A DNA stretch of 64,000 nucleotides, taken from positions 241,619,436 to 241,683,435 of the forward strand of contig OZ005648.1 in assembly GCA_963930645.1 (NCBI GenBank), written 5' to 3'. Source of the stretch: Salticus scenicus. Taxonomy: Eukaryota > Arthropoda > Arachnida > Araneae > Salticidae. Numbering within the stretch: position 1 is the stretch's first letter; every line of letters begins with the position of its first letter. The notes beneath the pieces were generated by a model that saw only the letters and a program-made list of their open reading frames with translations, ran no database searches and had not been told where the DNA came from. Below are positions 1-11,173 of the stretch, one piece after another. Position numbers and translations under genes: made by a program.

Positions 1-393
1 ATCGTAACTCTAAAATTCTGGCATAAATGAAATTGTATATTACCATTTTTCATTTTAATATTTTTTATAATTAAAATTGAAATGAAATATCAAAATAGTA
101 ATAGTTTAATGCTTACCTTTTCTTCATCTGTTAGAATTTCTACTTTTCATTAAGGTTTTTCTTTAGCTTGAAGAAAAATTTTGTATTTTGATATTTTTCG
201 CCTGGTCTTACTTTCTCAGAGAAATTTGGCATAATTTTGCAAAAGACAATGACAGAATGTAAAAAGCGTTAAAAGTGAATGACTGAGAAATGAGAATACT
301 CTTCTAAACTAAAATGATCCCTGTTTTTTTCTCCCCCTCCCCTTCTCTTTCTTTTCCCATGAAGATAAATCGAACAGAGAAACATACACTCAC

Positions 394-470
394 CATTCTA
401 TCAAAAGTGCGAGATGCTGTGGCTGTCTGAGCTGTGACCAACGACCAGTTATAAATTTTAGCGGTTATAA
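394..470 (-). other. Weak candidate exon with a GTGAGT donor on the - strand
   Basis: On the - strand the sequence reads TTTGATAGAATG|GTGAGTG, a near-consensus 5' splice site, preceded by a ~25-codon open frame and a TATAAC stretch. The base composition here is less AT-rich than the surroundings. It could be the first exon of a gene leaving the window to the left. No protein family is recognised and there is no second exon to support it. Confidence 0.2.
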
Positions 471-1139
471 TACACACACACACGAAAAGAAAAGAAAGAT
501 TCCCTTTCCCTAGTATCCCACTCTCTTTATTTTATTTTATTTTGAATGATAACGGTATTTAAAAGGGGAAAGCGGTCACCAACAGTATGCACGGTGGCTC
601 CCAACATCTGGATATCTGAGTCTGGTCATCAGATAACAATTATTCAAGTTTCAACCAACAAAGATCGGTAAAGCATTCTGTTTCCTGCTTTTACGACGTT
701 ATTCAGTGGGGGTCTCAGTCGCTTTAGGGAAGAGTTTTGTTTACATTCATCTAATAAGTTCAAAGAATGCCGTTTTAGATCAGAAAGAAAGCAAGTAAAA
801 AACTGAATTGTGTTATACTGTTATAATGGATTTGATTTCCCAGGGAGTTGTCAACTGGGATCTCCTCCCTCAGGATTAACAACTTTTGTTGTATGAATAT
901 GAGAGAGAGTAAAGTTTTAAAATGTTGAAATTCAACAAGCCCTACTACATTCAAAGAGTATCACAAAAAAGGGATTCTTATTCATATTTTGAGTTATTCT
1001 TCACTTTTTGTTTATTTATTTTTATTTTTTAAAACTTAAAGTATGCGAAATTGGTGCTTTTATTATTTATAATATTTTATTTATTTATTTATTTATTTTT
1101 ATTTAAAACACTTACTAAATTAATTTAAATTGTCGTGTA

Positions 1140-2910
1140 AATAAACTAGTTGGAATAGGTTGCTCAGTTCCTCATCATATATTTGCTCTCATACATTTCT
1201 TCTTTAGCTTATACTATATATACATGTTAAAAGATATGAAGTTTGCCTATCATTTGGCTGGATTGCAGAATGTAGTCCTCAACCACTAGGCTACCCTTCC
1301 ACCTTCCACTTCAATACAATTATCTTTTCCTAATTTGTAATTTAATTTTGTTAAAGTCAGTTTTATATTCCAGTTTTCATGCAATTCCATATTATTTCCA
1401 ATCCAATAATCTTCAAATAGCAAGTGTTGGGAAATATTGCGTTATTCTACCATGTTGAGAAATTCGTAAATTTTGAATAATTTACAAAGATTTCAAAGTG
1501 GAATGTCTATAGTCAATAATGTTCATGATAATGTCATAAATGGTGTTTTAAAGCTGGTCAGATATCTTTACGATGAAAATAATACTCATAATACGTTTAA
1601 TCAGTCGTAGTCGCAATGTGCTCCATGTTCTGTACAAATTAATACTTCAGCGGATTAACGAAGCGGCAGAGCTATCTCTAAACATTGAAGATTAATATTG
1701 CAAATAGCATATGTCCAGATCCCCTCCCACCCCTACCCCTAGCGATGAGTTTCAGACTGTCGCCAATTGCCCAATGCGTAGAGATAGTGCGACAGCAAAA
1801 CCCTCTAGCTCTGGAAGTCTGCACGGGCTTGGTTCTGGTTGAAATTCTTAATTTTGTCTCGGGACAAAATTGATAATCTTGGTTTCTCAATTTTGCGAGA
1901 CTTTCAATGGGAAAAAAAAAAAAAAAAACAGGTGAGCTGGGTAAGCAAAGCTTCCGTACAGGCTCAGCCGGATCCGCACCTAAAAATTTCGGCCCGTGCA
2001 GACCTCTCCACTTCACTCCTCCATAATTCTGAATGACATGGCATTCATACTCATATCGTAAGTGATATTTTAAAACTGGTCTAGTTTCTTTATGATTCTT
2101 AATAATTCTCATAATACATGCTTATACGAAAATTTTCCCTGTTATAAATTATTTAGAAAATCGTATTTTTTGATAATGTACAAACTTTTCAAATTAGAGG
2201 TCTGAAGACAAATATGTTCTTGCTAGTGTCATAAGCGATATTTTAAAACTGGTCCGACCTTTCTAGGATCATTTGTTCTTGAGATCTTGCATACAGAGAC
2301 TAATAAACTAACACATAAAAGAACTGACACTAGACGGACAACACGCAAATTTTGTTTTTTGGACTCTTAAACCAAACCTCAAAATGGGGAAAAACGTAAA
2401 AAAAGTCAAGGTCTCAAACGAAAAAAAAAAAAAAATTCATGACTTTAGAAGGCAAAATCGTTCTATGAAGCAGATGACTGAAAACGAGACGATATTGATT
2501 TTCTGATTTTATTTCATTTTTGTTACAAAAAAAAAAAAAAAAAAAAAAAAAAGAATAGTACAATGCTTAAAATAAATAGTTGACATAAGGGGAACTCTGC
2601 TCAGTTCCACTTCACATATTAGTTCTCATAAATTTCTATTACAGAGAAGAATACTATATCCATAACAGAAATGAATTTGACCGATTGCTCGACACTGTCA
2701 CAGATTGAAATGCCCCAACTTCAAGACTACACACCGTATAATTTGATAGATTTTCATTATCTTAATTTGGTGATTGATTATATTAAAGTCGGTTTCGTGT
2801 TTTATTTTCATACAATTATATACTACTTCTAATGCAACGATCTCCATAATGGAAGTTTATGTGCATTATTCTATCATGTTCAAAATTCTTAAATTTGGAA
2901 TTGGCAGCTT
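1140..2910. repeat. Diverged interspersed repeat family, two main copies plus modules
   Basis: Bases ~1140-1480 and ~2585-2910 are diverged direct copies of one sequence (shared landmarks: GTTGCTCAGTTCC / CTGCTCAGTTCC, GCAATTCCATATTA / ACAATTATATACTA, ATTCTACCATGTT / ATTCTATCATGTT). A module reading TTTTAAA(A/G)CTGGTC recurs at ~1545, ~2072 and ~2243. The segment 1690-2030 between them has higher GC and no detectable gene; the 144-codon frame through it on the - strand has low-complexity Phe runs and no recognisable domain. Confidence 0.6.
1241..1325 (-). repeat. tRNA-like SINE head (degenerate)
   Basis: On the - strand the sequence GGGTAGCCTAGTGGTTGAGG gives an excellent pol III A box (TAGCCTAGTGG). 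A degenerate B-box-like TTCTGCAATCC follows about 25 bp later. It is probably a remnant of a tRNA-derived SINE; a functional tRNA is unlikely because arm pairing is poor. Confidence 0.4.
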
Positions 2911-2989
2911 TAGGATGAATGTTTGATGAATGTTTATGCGAAATGTCACCCTATTCTTCCATTACACCAAACTAAATGTTCAAAAATCT

Positions 2990-3405
2990 TAAGTTTGAAA
3001 AAAAAAAAAAAAATCCAATGGGAGCCAGGGCCCCCTTGCCCCCCCCCCCCTCCCCACACACACACACCTGGGTGCGCCACTGCTAACGTTAGATTTTCTT
3101 CTTCTTTTTTTCGTGTATAAAATTAAAAAAAAAAAAAAAAAAAAAAAACAGTCTTAATTAGCCAATTTTGACAAAAATTAAAAATTAGCTAAAATTGCGA
3201 TTATGAGTTTGCATTTTGTTAAGCTTTAAAGAGGGAAAAATTACTAATATACTTCATTAAGAAATTTAGTTAAATAAAATGTTAGGGCAGAAAAACACAC
3301 CATTTCAAAAAATTTTGCCAGCCACTGTATGTAATGTAAATTTTCATTTTTATGTGTGTGATCTAGGGGGGTGCAAGTGCACCCCCCTCGCTACGCCCAT
3401 GACAA
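2990..3405. repeat. Two hAT-like terminal fragments and homopolymer tracts
   Basis: Read on the - strand, position ~3083 starts CAGTGGCGCACCCAGG and ~3400 starts CATGGGCGTAGCGAGG, both typical of hAT-type transposon ends. The second contains a perfect palindrome, GGGGGTGCAAGTGCACCCCC. No partner ends with matching target duplications were found. Between them are A and C homopolymers. Treated as orphan transposon ends. Confidence 0.4.
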
Positions 3406-5085
3406 AGGTTTAAACATGGTTTAAACCGTCAAAAACCTGTATTGTCAAAATTCAACATCTATAAATGAGCTAAAATCTGGTTAGAAATAGGATTTAGTAA
3501 TATTTGCCATATACAAGTGAATATCTAAATATTATGCTGTTTATAAATTAAGAAATCTGAAAACAATTTGTAGATAATTTATAAAAAATTAGGTAAATAT
3601 ACTGGTTTATAATCTAAGAAATATATACAAAGTATGCATACAGTTATATTTTGTATGTTTATGTTTATTTATATTAATATTTATGAAATTCTAAAATTCC
3701 GAAGTTACTTATGAATTTTCACATAAGACATGAAAACACAGGAATACTGGATTTTTTTTTTTTTTTCTTTAAGTAAAACATTATATATGTGGGCAGTAAA
3801 TTAATATGAATTTGAAAATAATTATATTTATAATCTACATTTATTATACTTATCATTTATTAATGAATTTTTATCTGTTTATTATTATTATTGATTGTAT
3901 AAATATTTGTACCTGTTTATAGCTTGGACTATTGGTGTTCGGTGTTTTGGGAGTAAGGCTGATTGACTACTCTAGTATCTTAGGCCTAAGGGGTATTGCC
4001 CTCCGTGTGGGTCTGTCTACAGGGTCCTAGTCCGTATTTATACAAGTTTCGGAGAAAAACATGAAAAACTCTGAATGGCTAGGCCAAAGAGTGCGCCCTG
4101 GGATCAAACCCTACACCTCACGTTTACCAGCTTTGAGCGTAGTACCACTTGGCTGCTGGTGGGCCCTACAGCTTAGACTAATAATTTTTTTAAAAATCTG
4201 TACGGGTAAATATTACATTTATTACAATTTATACATGTCCAGAAAGCATTCATATTTCTCGTGTTTCACGGTAATTATATGAATTTCAGACACAATTCAA
4301 GCTTTTTTAACATTCAGAATTATTACTTTTTCTTAAAAACTTGCAATATCAGCAGTCATTAATAAAAAAAAAAAAAAAAAGTTATATTTTTCTATAAAAT
4401 ATTTAAATACAAAATATTAGGCTATGCATTTTTATTTTACTGGTTAAATACATAATACTAAAAGCACAATACTAAAAAAATTGAACTAGAACTATACAAT
4501 GTTGTATTGTAAATAAAATGATTTGTCAATCAAAATGATCTATCAATGATATATGAATCATAAATTTTTAGAAGCCTAAAGTTTTGTTTTTATATTAATC
4601 AAAATGTTATAATAATGTTTCTCCAAAAACATTAATAGGTATTATGTTTACCTTTTAAAACATACTGATAAATGATATCTTATTGAAAACAACTATATTT
4701 TTAAAGTATCGCATAACTAAGTTTAACATGTGCTATATCAAGCATAGTTATAAATAAATTTCATAATATATAAAAGTATCACAGCATATTTTGAATGAAC
4801 ATAGAAATAATTCATAGTAAAATTTTAAAAGCCTAAAGTTTTGTTTTTTATATTAATCAAAATGTTGTAACAATGTGCTTTTCAAAGAACATCATTCTAT
4901 TTACTTTTCAAAAAATCTTTCTAAACTATATTTTATTAAGCTTATTTTTCATACGGCAATTAAATTATAAATATAGGTTTTTGACAGTTTTTGACATTTT
5001 TGAGAAGGTAGTTTTTGACATGACGGTTTTAACCATGGTTTAAACCGTCAAAAACTGTCACGTGTCAAAAACCTGCCAACCCTGA
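3405..5085. repeat. Region bounded by GTTTAAACC / GTCAAAAACC inverted motifs
   Basis: Near 3410-3440 the sequence has GGTTTAAACCGTCAAAAACC preceded by an inverted GGTTTAAACATGG. Near 4978-5080 the same words recur in several orientations around the palindromic GGTTTTAACCATGGTTTAAACC core. These look like terminal modules of one element of about 1.7 kb with a very AT-rich, ORF-free interior that also hosts the SINE. Superfamily unknown. Confidence 0.35.
3920..4176 (-). repeat. tRNA-derived SINE
   Basis: The - strand carries an A box CCAAGTGGTAC (4142-4152) and a B box GGTTTGATCCC (4100-4110), correctly ordered and ~35 bp apart, followed by a ~170-bp unrelated body and an AT-rich 3' flank. This is the layout of a tRNA-derived SINE transcribed by pol III. 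It is not a tRNA gene, since acceptor-stem pairing is absent. Confidence 0.6.
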
Positions 5086-5169
5086 GAAATACATTACCAT
5101 AAATTGAAAAAAGAGTACCATGAAGGATTATAATGACATTTGCATGTGTTAATGTGATAATACGATGGT

Positions 5170-5640
5170 AGTATAGGTGGGCCAAGCAACATTCCCAAAC
5201 AAGAAGATATGGAACTGGGGCTTACAGATTGAATTATGAGCAGACCAATCGACACATTACAAGATCAGCATTATCCAGGAGAACATAGACTGTGTCCCAA
5301 ATTTGAGCTTCTGTTATATCTGAGGTGACTGTCGAAACAATTAGCAACCATTTATTGGAAACAAGGCTACATACTCATGTGCCTCTGGCATCTATACCTC
5401 TGATTCCCACTTCCTTTTTCGGAAATGGCTTCAATAGTATTGTCAATGTCTGCACTGGAGAATGGAATGGCAAAGAGTTGTTTTCAGTGATAAAAGCAGA
5501 TTCTGTTAAGGAGTCTCAGATGGCCGTATTTGTGTTCAAACTCAAAGACTCATAATGGAGTGCCTCCACCCTTCTTGCATCTGCCAGCACTTACACCTGG
5601 TCTGCTGTGGGGAGTAATGAGTTATTACTCTCGTACTAGG
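5170..5640 (+). pseudogene. Tc1-like transposase relic (N-terminal/central part)
   Basis: Read across frames, the + strand shows pieces in the order of a Tc1 transposase: an RLNYEQTNRHITRSALSRRT-like helix-turn-helix part, then VISEVTVETISNHLLETRLH and a later segment corresponding to EWNGKELFSVIKAD. Two internal stop codons and several frameshifts disable it. The longest open piece (5325-5555) has no function of its own. No terminal repeats were found. Distinct from the fold-back Tc1 derivative at 6.3-7.6 kb. Confidence 0.7.
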
Positions 5641-6341
5641 TACTCAGTTAATTTTTTTTTTACTGAGTCTGTTAAATAACTAATAACTTCATTCTGCATG
5701 TCGTTAGTACATTGGTCATTTCGCTTGCGATTCACTCTTCTGTTTGGTGCAATTTAGGCACTAATATCATTTTTATTATTATGTTTACATGAATCAAACT
5801 GAGAAATTTCAAGCTTCAGTGTGGCTGTCGTTTGAGTATACATTTAAAGAAAACCATCATACTTTGCCAAAATTTTATGTTTTACCTTCAAAATAAAAAC
5901 TACCTGCTTGCATATCTTGCAGCTAAGTTGCTTCAAAATAAGAACTACAAACACCATTTAAATATTTTACGACAGAACAAAATACTCATTGGCCAATCAT
6001 TTGAAGAATTCATTCCTCGAATTCATAATTACAACACATGGCAGGGAGTGGTTTTTTTTTTTTTAGGCATATAATTTTTGACAAAGAGTAATAATGTGAT
6101 GGCTTGCTATGTTTTGTTTCTTTTTTTCTTTTCAAAAATCCGGTGAGAAAATATAATTTGTTGTTTAACTTACATACATGATCATTTTTACTGTTGAAGC
6201 GATTTTCTTTTGAGTTTATCAACCGGCGATGCTGATTTTATTAAGCGGAGGTTTGTACTGATTTGATTCCGGACCCAGTAATTTGATCAGATTAAGCTGC
6301 TGATTTTATTAACCAGTGATTTTATAAAGTGGCAACTACTG

Positions 6342-7636
6342 TATAAGAATAATATTTATTGGACACATACATTATAGTAGGAAGAACAATTGATTAAATT
6401 TTTCAAGAAGTTTTGAGTAATATATCCTGAGAAAACAGTATATAAAGTAGCGACCTCTAGGAGCAATAACTGCAGTTATCTACCTAGGCATTGAATCGAA
6501 CAGCAATTGGATGACATATTCGAGTACAGCACTTCATAAAGCTTCAATATGATGCCACAATTCATCGATTGTAGTTGCTGGGGAGTGGTGGTGGGCCACT
6601 CGCTTTTCAACGATTAAACAGTCATTTTCATTGGTGCGAGATCAGAAGAACATGCTGGTCGGAGCAATGGTTGAACACATTCTGTATCAAGGAAGGTCCA
6701 GACAATACAGACAACTTGCAGTCGTGCATTATCCTGCTTAAATATTGTGCTATGGAGGCCTTGAATATAGAGCAGATGGATGGGCCTTAACTCACTACAA
6801 ATTTAATGGCTGCTATTCAGAGTGCCGGGAATGCGAACAAGAAGTAATTGAGGCGTGTATCCAATGGGACCCCATGTACAGTGTGACGATGTCAAATTCC
6901 AGCTGGCAATGTGTATTATTTACAATGTCGTTAAATATGGATAAGGCAATCCTGATGCTGTAAACAGGATTGTGATTTGTCTCAAAGGCAACTTTACACC
7001 ATTCCTGTGTCCAGGTTTGTTGTTGATTACACATTAAACACACCTATATCAGTGATGCAGTTTTGAAGGTAATCAAAATTTTGGTAACTGCGTACTGGGT
7101 CACCACCTGGAGTCATGGTATGCAGTACCATTGGATACATGTCTCGATCACCTCTTTCATTCCCGCCACTCTGAATACCAGCCATTAGGTTTCTGATGAG
7201 TTAAGGCCCATCGCTCTGCCCTATATTCAAGGCCTCCGAAGGAAAATACTTAAGCAGAACAATGCACGACCACAAGTTGTCCATATTGTCCGGACCTTCC
7301 TTGATGCAGAATGTGTTCGACTGCTGCTCTGGCCAGCACGTTCTCCTGATCTCGCACCAATTAAAATGACTGTTGAAAAGCGACTGCCCACCACTCGCCA
7401 GTGACTACGATCAATGAATTGTGGCATCGTGTTGAAGCTTCATGAAGTGCTTTACCCGTACATGTCATCCAATCACTGTCTGATTCAATGCCTAGGCAGA
7501 TAAGTGCTGCCATTGCTCCCAGATATCGCTACTTTATGTACTGTTTTCTCAGTACATATTACTCCAAATTTCCAGAAATTTTAATCAATTGTTCTTCCTA
7601 CTATAATGTATTTGCCCAATAAATATCATTTTGATA
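6342..7636. mobile_element. Fold-back (palindromic) Tc1-like element
   Basis: The two halves are inverted copies of each other: the left ~490 bp repeats as the reverse complement of the right ~490 bp with about 85% identity by eye, around a partly single-copy centre. Outer ends match as TATxAxAATxATATTTATTG. The right arm on + encodes the C-terminal half of a Tc1 transposase (LLLWPARSPDLAPI, then TINELWHRVEAS-like). The left arm encodes the same half on -, extended upstream to a TWTQEWCKVAF segment. Both carry stops. It looks like a head-to-head dimer that lost the 5' half of the transposase, with TA-like flanks. In single-stranded form it would make a ~490-bp hairpin. Confidence 0.8.
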
Positions 7637-7744
7637 TTCCCATTTCTTCTTGGTGTTGCAATTTTCACAAACATGAGTGTATAATAGCTTTTTAAACTGG
7701 AACTTATGGCTTAAAGTGGAATTGGAGCAATTGTTTTACATATA

Positions 7745-7887
7745 CAGTCGAACCTTGTTAATGTGAATCTCAAGGAGGATAAAAATATTGTTGATGTTAT
7801 CAGTAATTCAGAAACTAATCTTCCTTTTGACGGAGATTGTGGAAACAGTTCATGTTAAAAATAATTCACGTTAAAGAGATTTGACTG
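7745..7887. mobile_element. 143-bp pogo-like MITE
   Basis: Ends are CAGTCGAACCTTGTTAATG on the left and, reversed, CAGTCAAATCTCTTTAACG on the right, with TA on both sides (7743-7744, 7888-7889). Length, CAGT start and TA duplication fit a pogo/Tigger-type miniature element. No coding capacity. Confidence 0.65.
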
Positions 7888-8164
7888 TATTTAAAATTTT
7901 AAAACTTAAATATCTTTGGAGGCCTCCCAAAGAAATGAAAATTAATTGCAACTGAAGGCCTGTGGAGCTTCTCCTCTCCCCCCCCCCCCCATCCCCAATC
8001 ATATGCCGCTGGGTCCTCTTCAATCTGGAGTTACATTATTTCTAAAATGCAATTTAAATTATTAATTTTTTAACATTAGTGAAGTGTTCAATTTTCATGT
8101 ACATTGATAAGGGTTTGGTTATATCTTGTGATTAAAATATTTAAAATTATGTCATATTTTTGGC

Positions 8165-8497
8165 CAGAGCCTGATCAAGCCAAAAGGGAGACCAGGGCCT
8201 GATACACAATCAGGCCCCCATACCTACCATTTGTCCATGGTTTTTACTAATCTTTGAAAAGAAAGCCTTGACTTTTCCTATTATTTCACCCAAAAAATGC
8301 ATATTCGAGTAAAATTTTACCTTAATAAAATGTTTTATTTTGCTGATAGATGTAAAATTCTCATAAAGGGCTATTTTCAAGAGAAATTTTGCACATTTTT
8401 AATTAAATTTTTTTTACTGTTAATTTAATTTTAAGCCCCCAAGTCAAAAGGCCCCTGGGCCACGCCCCCAGTGGGCCCATGCATTAATCAGGCCCTG
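8165..8497. mobile_element. 333-bp hAT-type MITE with 8-bp target duplication
   Basis: The left end is CAGAGCCTGATCAAGCC and the right end reversed is CAGGGCCTGATTAATGC. Flanks are TTTTTGGC (8157-8164) and TTTTTAGC (8498-8505), an 8-bp target duplication with one change, as expected for hAT. The inside is AT-rich and non-coding, with GC-rich patches near both ends. Confidence 0.75.
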
Positions 8498-8734
8498 TTT
8501 TTAGCTATAAAAACACTTTCCCTTTTATTAATATCTCTGGATGTATAGTTTTAGTTTAGCCTAGTTTCGATATTTGTTGCTGAGCTTATTTCAAAGAAAA
8601 ACTTTTTTTTTCCCCCTCCTTTTTCTAGAGTTAATCGACAAGCATTTGTTATTATACAGTATAGATTTCTCTTGATAGAATATTTATATAAATGTTTAGA
8701 ATTTCTCATTTTTCTAAAAATTAAAGATCAAATA

Positions 8735-8905
8735 CAGTCGGTGATCAAATTATTAGATATTGTTTTTATTTTTATCTTCTGAGGAACTACTGGATAAAAT
8801 ATTAAAGAAACATTATTTTTGAACATAAAATGCACACATTTAATTTTTGCTGAGATATGAGTATTTGTAGTAAATGTAGTTCTTTTACTGTGCTTGCACA
8901 AAACA

Positions 8906-8948
<43 letters not shown>

Positions 8949-9480
8949 GTTTGAAACCTGGATATATTAGTCATCTTATATCAAAAGTTCATTTAAATAC
9001 AGTAAAAATTAAGCAAAATATTTATAAGGTTTTTTTAACAAAAAAAGAATTTTTGTAATGTAGGTTTAATAATTGGATTTTCAAAGTAAATTTGTGATAT
9101 GTGAAAAAACCTTTATGAGATTTCAACTCTGGAAATAGCTAAAATCTAGCTCATTCTGTTACCAATAATTTGGTAATTTTTATTGTATTCAAATGAACCT
9201 TTGAAATAAGTTGTCTAATATATCTAACTTTCAACATATGTAATAAAAAAATTGCTATCTTTCATGCATGCACAGTAAAATATTTTACAACAAATACCCA
9301 CATCTCAGCGAATATTAAATATGTGTATTTTATGTTTTAGAATAATGTTTCTCTAGCATTTGGGAACTTCTCTGAAAATTTTGTTGAAATTCATTCTTGT
9401 TACTATAAGCTAAAATCCTTGTCAAAAAGTTAATAATTTTTGGAAAAAAAATATATATCTATATATATGTCTAAATAATT
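8735..9480. repeat. Long imperfect inverted repeat (fold-back MITE)
   Basis: Arms at ~8735-9035 and ~9170-9480 are reverse complements (shared: GAAACATTATT, GCTGAGAT, GTATTTGT, TTTTACTGTGC, AAAGGTTCATTTGAA-like). The left arm contains a ~32-bp T run. The outer left end begins TACAGTCGGTGATC, suggesting a Tc1/mariner-type origin. No ORF. Confidence 0.6.
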
Positions 9481-10215
9481 ATGCGATTTTCACAAAAAAG
9501 TATACAAATATTATTAATGATAATTGTAATAATGTTTTAAGTTGCATGTCATTTGTAGCTTTTGATGATAAAGGGTTATCCAAAGTATTTGTGATTTTCT
9601 TCAATTTGTAGTTAGTCTCTTAATTACGCTCGTGACTAAATCAATAATGGAAAGTGTGTGTTTATAAATGTTCTTTGCATGTTTGATGTTCAAGACCATT
9701 TTGTACAGCAGTTTCTTAGAAAATAGAAAAAATGTTAAAAATAAAATTAACCACTAACTGTATATTTTATTTGAATTTTTATTTTTTTCTAGTGCACTCC
9801 AACTCCCTTTTCTGGCTAAGTTGGAAAAATATGCACTTGTTTATTTTTCCATCAGTCACGAAATGAAACATATTTGTGTCAAATATTGTATTATGATACT
9901 CCTATTCAAGTTTTCTTAGTACTTATGTAATCAAGTTCATCGACAAGTGTTGTTATAAACATGAGTAATGCAAACAATAGTGTGGTTTAAAGTTAATGTA
10001 AAAAGCTATTAAAGAATACTGTAAAATTATTGCGGTATGCCAAATTATTCTCATTACAATATATTGGCTGAATTACAGAAAATTTCATAAATGAATTAAA
10101 TCTTATACAAAAATTTCAATTATAAAATTAGAATAAATCAGCTCAAAAATTATTATTTTTCTTATTCATTTATTTTTGTAGAAAATATATGAAGTAGTAA
10201 AAGGGAAAAGGACGC

Positions 10216-11173
10216 TATAATAAAGTTCTTGCGCTAAAGTTCCCATGGAAATTTCTCTCAAGCAAGCAAGATGTATAACCGCAATACACCAGAAAAATAG
10301 ATAAAGAAGGCCGTAAATAAAAACCATCTTCTTAACTGACAGCACTTTATTTTCAAATCAAACATCACAGCTATGGGTTAAAAATTATTCGATAGTTCAA
10401 ATAGCAAGATACATAAAAATTATTGTCTTTGAGACATACAGGTGGTGTAAAACAAATTTTCAGGTAGAGAGAGAGAGCTATTTGATTACGTGTTAATCAA
10501 GTCAGATTAGGAGCGGATTCTGAAGTTGACTCTATTGCAATTAAGATCAGACTGATGAATTACGCCAAAATTATTAAAACAGTGCCAAACTTTCCAGCCA
10601 AAGCTAATCCTTTGTTTGTAGAATAATTTAATATAAATATTTTGAATTTAGTAAGTTCGTTACAGCAGTTTATGCCAAGTTTTATCGCCAGAAGACCGTT
10701 ATTTAAGGGAGACACTCAGACTAGGATTTATTGCACATCCTGTGATAAAAAAAATCTAAATTACCCTTTAATGATATCATAATGTAAATTATAGCCTAAT
10801 TTATTTATAACAAAGTTGACTTGCGCAATTTTAGAAGAATGAAAATGTAATTATGTATACAACGGCTAATAAATAAAATAATATTTTTTTAATATTTTAT
10901 TTATTAAATGATTTAGGAAAGATCATTATTCTGAGAGATGTCATTTAAAAAGAATATGTTTTTTGTTCTCAGATGATTTATTAATAGCATAAGGGATAAA
11001 GTATTATTAGAATTAAGATATTTATTATAGACAAAAGCGAATAAATAAAAGTAATTTAGAATTTCGTTATCTATTTTTATTAGCCATTTAATTTATTGAA
11101 AATATAATAATTACTTATTGCCTTTATTTAAAGTTATAATTAAAACTCATATATGTGAAGGAACGACTTCACA
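10216..11173 (-). repeat. 3' LTR (958 bp)
   Basis: Left copy of the long terminal repeat, lying 3' with respect to the element's - strand orientation. Its + strand right edge ends GGAACGACTTCACA, which with the preceding TGTGAAGG forms a small terminal hairpin. Differences from the other LTR include CCGCAATAC/CTGCAATAC and TTGACTTG/TTAACTTG. Confidence 0.85.

Noticed and set aside
1685..2036. Possible gene on the + strand (62- and 65-codon frames)
   Set aside because: The frames overlap each other in different phases and one runs through a 16-bp A run; no domain.
1678..2112. 144-codon frame on the - strand
   Set aside because: It crosses an A/T homopolymer and repeat-family borders, includes a poly-Phe run, and matches no family; best explained as a chance frame in a GC-richer repeat.
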